Shown: positions 20,196 through 23,338 of the stretch, piece by piece
Numbering within the stretch: position 1 is the first letter of the stretch
Layout of the letters: each line of letters starts with the position of its first letter
Made by a program: the position numbers and the translations under genes
Assembly (NCBI GenBank): GCA_037133215.1
Contig: JBAXOM010000021.1
Location: 1-23,338, forward strand
DNA: 23,338 nucleotides
Reading direction: 5' to 3'
DNA from: F1-60-MAGs149 sp037133215
GTDB lineage: Bacteria; Actinomycetota; Thermoleophilia; Gaiellales; F1-60-MAGs149
Notes under the pieces: model-generated
Told to the model about the DNA's origin: nothing
Database searches by the model: none
Seen by the model: the letters and a program-made list of their open reading frames with translations, nothing else

Positions 20196-21455
20196 ATGCG
20201 CACCCCTGCAGCTCTACGGCGCGGTGGATCCACCGTCTTTCATCTGATTGGTCTCGACGACATTCCGCGCGCGCTGGTGCCTCTGCTTGTTGTCGACATG
20301 CTGGGCTCAGTCGCATTCTCTAATTTCTTTATCTACGTAGCGATTTGGGCCAAGGAGCGCCTCCACGCTTCGGACCACGAGCTCGGCCTTGCCTTTTTGT
20401 TGTCTGCGTTTACCGCCGCAGCGGCCGGTTCCATTGGTGGCGTGATCTCAGATCGCGTGGGGCGCAAACCGCTGATTGTGCTCGGTTGGGGCGCCTCGAT
20501 TACCGCCTCACTGGCAGCGCTCGCAGCGGGCGATAACACGTTGGTTGGCCTCGCTGCCTTTGTCGTGATCAGTGGTCTCGCAGCGATTGGCCACGGTGCA
20601 GATACCGCCCTCGTCGCCGACCTCGTGCCACCCGAGGCGCGAGAGCGTTCGTTTGCCGCGGTACGGCTGACGGGGAACTTGGGTGGCGTGCTTGGCCCAT
20701 CGATCGGCGCGCTCGCCCTCGTGCTCTACGGCTGGAATGGGTTGTTTATTACCGCGGCAGCACTCGGCATCGCTGCGACGGCAATTGGCATTCGCTACCT
20801 TCCCGCAACCGGCGACTACACCCCGCCTCGAAATGAGCGAATCCGAGGCGCCTGGCGTGTACTGCTGACCGACGTGCGCTACGGCGTCTTCTGGTGCGTG
20901 AGCGTTCTGCAGTACGTCATTTACACGATGTACGAGACGCTACTGCCAATCTCGTTGACACAGTCGTATGGCTATAGCGCTGCGTCATGGGGCCTCCTGG
21001 CGGGCATCAACCCGCTTCTGGTGGTGTTGTTCCAGCTGCGCATCACACGCGCATCGTCGCGCTACCCGCGGGTGGGCATTCGGCTGGCCATCGCCACGTT
21101 GCTGATGGGGCTGCCGTTCTTGCTGCTCGAGGTTTCGAGTGCTCTGCCCGTTGTCATTCTGATCATCGTGGTCTTCGTGGTGGGCGAAATGTTGTGGGTA
21201 CCAACCGGGCAAGCCGTGGCCGAGAGAATGGCGCCCGATTCGATGCGGGGCGCGTACCTCGGTGCATTTACGGCGACGAGTGGCGTGGCGTTTGCCCTCG
21301 GACCACTGGCGGGTTTGCAGATTCGTGCCGCAGGTGGAACGGGCGCCGTCTGGTACGTCGTGGCCGTGATTGCCGTCATTGCCGCACTGATTACGCTGGC
21401 TGTCGTACGGGGAATGCCGGGTCGACCGGCGTCCCCATTTGCCCACTCAACGTAG
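20196..21455 (+). CDS. MFS transporter
   Basis: About 419 residues with 12 transmembrane helices. The MFS motif A is clear after helix 2: GGVISDRVGRKPLIVLGW. A second copy-like region, LRITRASSRYPRVGIRLA, follows helix 8, and the helix-5 region reads RLTGNLGGVLGPSIGALAL, as in drug/H+ antiporters. An efflux role is plausible; the substrate is unknown. The start is uncertain: the ATG at 20196 is used, but a GTG at 20178 with GAGG 3 nt upstream is in frame. The gene ends 13 nt before the TypA start, and the stop codon is part of the TAGACT that may be the TypA -10 element. Confidence 0.92.
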   Translation: MRTPAALRRGGSTVFHLIGLDDIPRALVPLLVVDMLGSVAFSNFFIYVAIWAKERLHASDHELGLAFLLSAFTAAAAGSIGGVISDRVGRKPLIVLGWGASITASLAALAAGDNTLVGLAAFVVISGLAAIGHGADTALVADLVPPEARERSFAAVRLTGNLGGVLGPSIGALALVLYGWNGLFITAAALGIAATAIGIRYLPATGDYTPPRNERIRGAWRVLLTDVRYGVFWCVSVLQYVIYTMYETLLPISLTQSYGYSAASWGLLAGINPLLVVLFQLRITRASSRYPRVGIRLAIATLLMGLPFLLLEVSSALPVVILIIVVFVVGEMLWVPTGQAVAERMAPDSMRGAYLGAFTATSGVAFALGPLAGLQIRAAGGTGAVWYVVAVIAVIAALITLAVVRGMPGRPASPFAHST

Positions 21456-21458
21456 ACT
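21453..21458 (+). promoter_or_regulatory. -10 element TAGACT overlapping the MFS stop
   Basis: TAGACT includes the TAG stop of the MFS gene and ends 10 nt before the GTG start of typA, giving a leader of only a few nucleotides. There is no Shine-Dalgarno sequence before typA. Confidence 0.38.
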
Positions 21459-21468
21459 GCCGCATCTA

Positions 21469-23298
21469 GTGGAACGCCGCGACTCGATCCGGAACATCGC
21501 GATCGTCGCGCATGTTGACCATGGTAAGACGACTCTCGTCGACGCCATGCTTTGGCAGTCCGGTGCCTTCCGTGTCAATCAGGACGTTGGCGAGCGCGTC
21601 ATGGACTCGAACGACCTGGAGCGCGAGAAGGGCATCACGATCCTCGCCAAGAACACGGCAATTCGCTACGGCGACATCAAGATCAACATCATTGACACCC
21701 CGGGCCATGCCGATTTCGGTGGCGAGGTCGAGCGCGGTCTGACGATGGTCGATGCTGTTGTGCTTCTCGTCGACGCGAGCGAGGGGCCGCTACCGCAGAC
21801 CCGTTTCGTGTTGCGCAAAGCGCTTGAGGCCGAGCTTCCCGTGATCCTCGTCGTCAACAAGGTCGACCGTCCCGATGCCCGTATCGCCGAGGTACTTGAC
21901 GAGACGTACGCGCTGTTCCTCGACTTGGACGCGACTGAGAAGCAGATCGATTTCCCGATCGTGTACACGAATGCGCGTGCTGGTCATGCCTCGAACGAGG
22001 GTCCCGACTCGTTGACCGAGAGTCTCGTGCCGTTGTTCGACACGATCATCAAGCACGTCCCCGCACCTGAGCACGATCCAGAGCATCCGTTGCAAGCACT
22101 GGTGACGAACCTCGACGCCTCGCCGTACCTCGGCCGTTTGGCGCTGTGCCGCATCCGCCACGGGCACCTCCGCAAGGGCGAGACCGTCGCCTGGTGCCGC
22201 GCTGACGGAACGATTGAGCACGTCAAGTTGACCGAACTATTTGTTGCCGAAGAGCTCGAGCGCGTCCCGACGGACGAGGCTGGCCCAGGTGACATTGTCG
22301 CGATCGCTGGTATCCCCGAGGTGACGATTGGCGAGACCATCGCCGACCTCGCCGATGCCCGCCCACTGCCCGTCCTTGCCGTCGACGAGCCGAGCCTGTC
22401 GATGACGATCGGTATCAACACGTCGCCGCTGGCAGGCCAGAGCGGGACCAAGCTGACGGCCACGATGCTGAAGAACCGCCTTGATCAAGAGCTGATCGGC
22501 AACGTGTCGCTTCGCGTCACACCGACGGAGCGCCCGGATGCGTGGGAGGTCCAGGGCCGCGGCGAGTTACAACTGGCTGTGCTCGTCGAGACGATGCGCC
22601 GTGAGGGTTTCGAATTGACGGTCGGTAAGCCGCAGGTTGTGACGCGCACGATTGACGGCAAGCGCCACGAGCCGATGGAGCGCCTGGCAATTGACGTGCC
22701 GGAGGAGTTTGCCGGCGTCGTGATTCAGCTGCTCGGTATCCGCAAGGGTCGCATGGAGCAGATGGTCAACCACGGTACGGGTTGGGTGCGGATCGAAGAG
22801 ATCGTGCCGGCTCGTGGCCTGATTGGTTTCCGCACCGAGTTCTTGACCGAGACGCGAGGCACGGGCCAGCTTCACCACGTCTTGGAAGGCTTTGAACCGT
22901 GGCACGGCGAGATCCGTTCGCGTGGCAATGGTTCGCTGATCGCAGATCGTCAGGGGCCCGTCACAGCGCACGCGATGTTTACGTTGCAGGAGCGCGGCGA
23001 GATGTTTGTCGAGCCTGGCGTGATGGTCTACGGCGGCATGGTGATTGGCATCAACGCTCGTAGCGAGGACATGGATATCAATCCGACGCGTGAGAAGAAG
23101 CTGACGAACATGCGCGCGTCGAGTGCGGACGAATTGGTCCGCCTGACGCCTGCCCGCCACCTGTCGTTGGAGCAGTCGCTCGAGTTTATTGCCGAGGACG
23201 AATGCGTCGAGGTCACCCCCGACGCGGTCCGTCTGCGCAAGGTTCAGCTTGATCCCAACAAACGAAGGCAGGCGGACAAAGCCCGGAAGGGCCTCTAA
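21469..23298 (+). CDS. typA: Ribosome-associated GTPase TypA/BipA
   Basis: A 609-residue translational GTPase, the usual TypA length, acting on the ribosome in 50S assembly and stress or low-temperature growth. The GTG at 21469 gives the typical start MERRDSIRNIAIVAHVDHGKTTLVDAML; a longer frame from 21439 overlaps the MFS gene. G motifs are G1 AHVDHGKT (14-21), G2 LEREKGITI (50-58), G3 DTPGH (76-80) and G4 NKVD (130-133). Domain II, the EF-G-like domains III and V (EVQGRGELQLAVLVETMRREGFEL) and the TypA-specific C-terminal domain (GRMEQMVN, RGLIGFRTEFLTETRGTG, GVMVYGGMVIGINARSEDMDINPTREKKLTNMRAS) are all present. The gene is complete. Confidence 0.97.
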   Translation: MERRDSIRNIAIVAHVDHGKTTLVDAMLWQSGAFRVNQDVGERVMDSNDLEREKGITILAKNTAIRYGDIKINIIDTPGHADFGGEVERGLTMVDAVVLLVDASEGPLPQTRFVLRKALEAELPVILVVNKVDRPDARIAEVLDETYALFLDLDATEKQIDFPIVYTNARAGHASNEGPDSLTESLVPLFDTIIKHVPAPEHDPEHPLQALVTNLDASPYLGRLALCRIRHGHLRKGETVAWCRADGTIEHVKLTELFVAEELERVPTDEAGPGDIVAIAGIPEVTIGETIADLADARPLPVLAVDEPSLSMTIGINTSPLAGQSGTKLTATMLKNRLDQELIGNVSLRVTPTERPDAWEVQGRGELQLAVLVETMRREGFELTVGKPQVVTRTIDGKRHEPMERLAIDVPEEFAGVVIQLLGIRKGRMEQMVNHGTGWVRIEEIVPARGLIGFRTEFLTETRGTGQLHHVLEGFEPWHGEIRSRGNGSLIADRQGPVTAHAMFTLQERGEMFVEPGVMVYGGMVIGINARSEDMDINPTREKKLTNMRASSADELVRLTPARHLSLEQSLEFIAEDECVEVTPDAVRLRKVQLDPNKRRQADKARKGL

Positions 23299-23326
23299 GG
23301 AACCCAAAGCGCCTTCTCCGGGCTTT
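23278..23326 (+). terminator. Inverted repeat overlapping the typA 3' end
   Basis: AAAGCCCGGAAGG (23278-23290) pairs with CCTTCTCCGGGCTTT (23312-23326) with a 2-nt bulge. The left arm lies in the last codons of typA. No U-tract is visible before the window ends, although the right arm itself ends in CTTT. Confidence 0.6.
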
Positions 23327-23338
23327 GAGGCGAGTGAG

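Overview
The window is about 23.3 kb of roughly 60-65% GC chromosomal DNA, densely packed with genes on both strands. It has no tRNA, rRNA, insertion sequence, phage gene or CRISPR array that I can see. The content suggests an actinobacterium, perhaps of the Thermoleophilia/Solirubrobacterales type. The clues are a secreted DUF1524 HNH nuclease with an excalibur domain, Thr/Ala-rich lipoproteins, many GTG starts and many apparently leaderless genes. The placement is an inference, not a demonstrated one.

Layout. 1-102: tail of a probable 2-hydroxyacid dehydrogenase that appears frameshifted. 206-3065: divergent ornithine cyclodeaminase-family gene (-) and ATP-type PEP carboxykinase (+). 3135-3650: small lipoprotein with a textbook terminator. 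3661-6741 (-): glutamate decarboxylase, a membrane protein with a four-fold internal repeat (COG4705 type) and a MOSC protein. 6840-8225 (+): small membrane protein and secreted TIM-barrel-like protein. 8226-8848 (-): a DUF4258/DUF2283 pair that looks like a toxin-antitoxin module, bracketed by 37-bp direct repeats. 9040-11622 (+): class I glutamine amidotransferase, DUF2156/MprF-type membrane protein and an unlisted 34-residue membrane peptide. 11624-13230 (-): second MOSC paralogue and secreted HNH nuclease. 13424-14350 (+): lipoprotein with two tandem type-1 copper (cupredoxin) domains, preceded by nested inverted repeats. 14405-15319 (-): zinc-ribbon mini-protein and TRIC/UPF0126 channel. 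15370-16527 (+): serine hydrolase of the beta-lactamase fold. 16524-17359 (-): HEPN/MNT toxin-antitoxin pair whose antitoxin carries its own HTH, with a perfect 18-bp palindrome at the promoter. 17480-20107 (-): APC permease and secreted alpha/beta hydrolase. 20196-23298 (+): MFS transporter and the translational GTPase TypA/BipA.

The metabolic genes fit amino-acid and central-carbon turnover (PEPCK, GAD, cyclodeaminase, APC permease), but they do not form one operon. The most useful window-wide pattern is that at least ten genes have a -10-like hexamer ending 6-7 nt before the start codon. This implies leaderless mRNAs and allowed several starts to be corrected. The parts most worth following up are the repeat-flanked DUF4258/DUF2283 module, the HTH-MNT/HEPN module with its operator, the nested inverted repeats ahead of the double cupredoxin, the four-fold repeat membrane protein and the 34-residue peptide. 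No intergenic stretch exceeds 300 bases.
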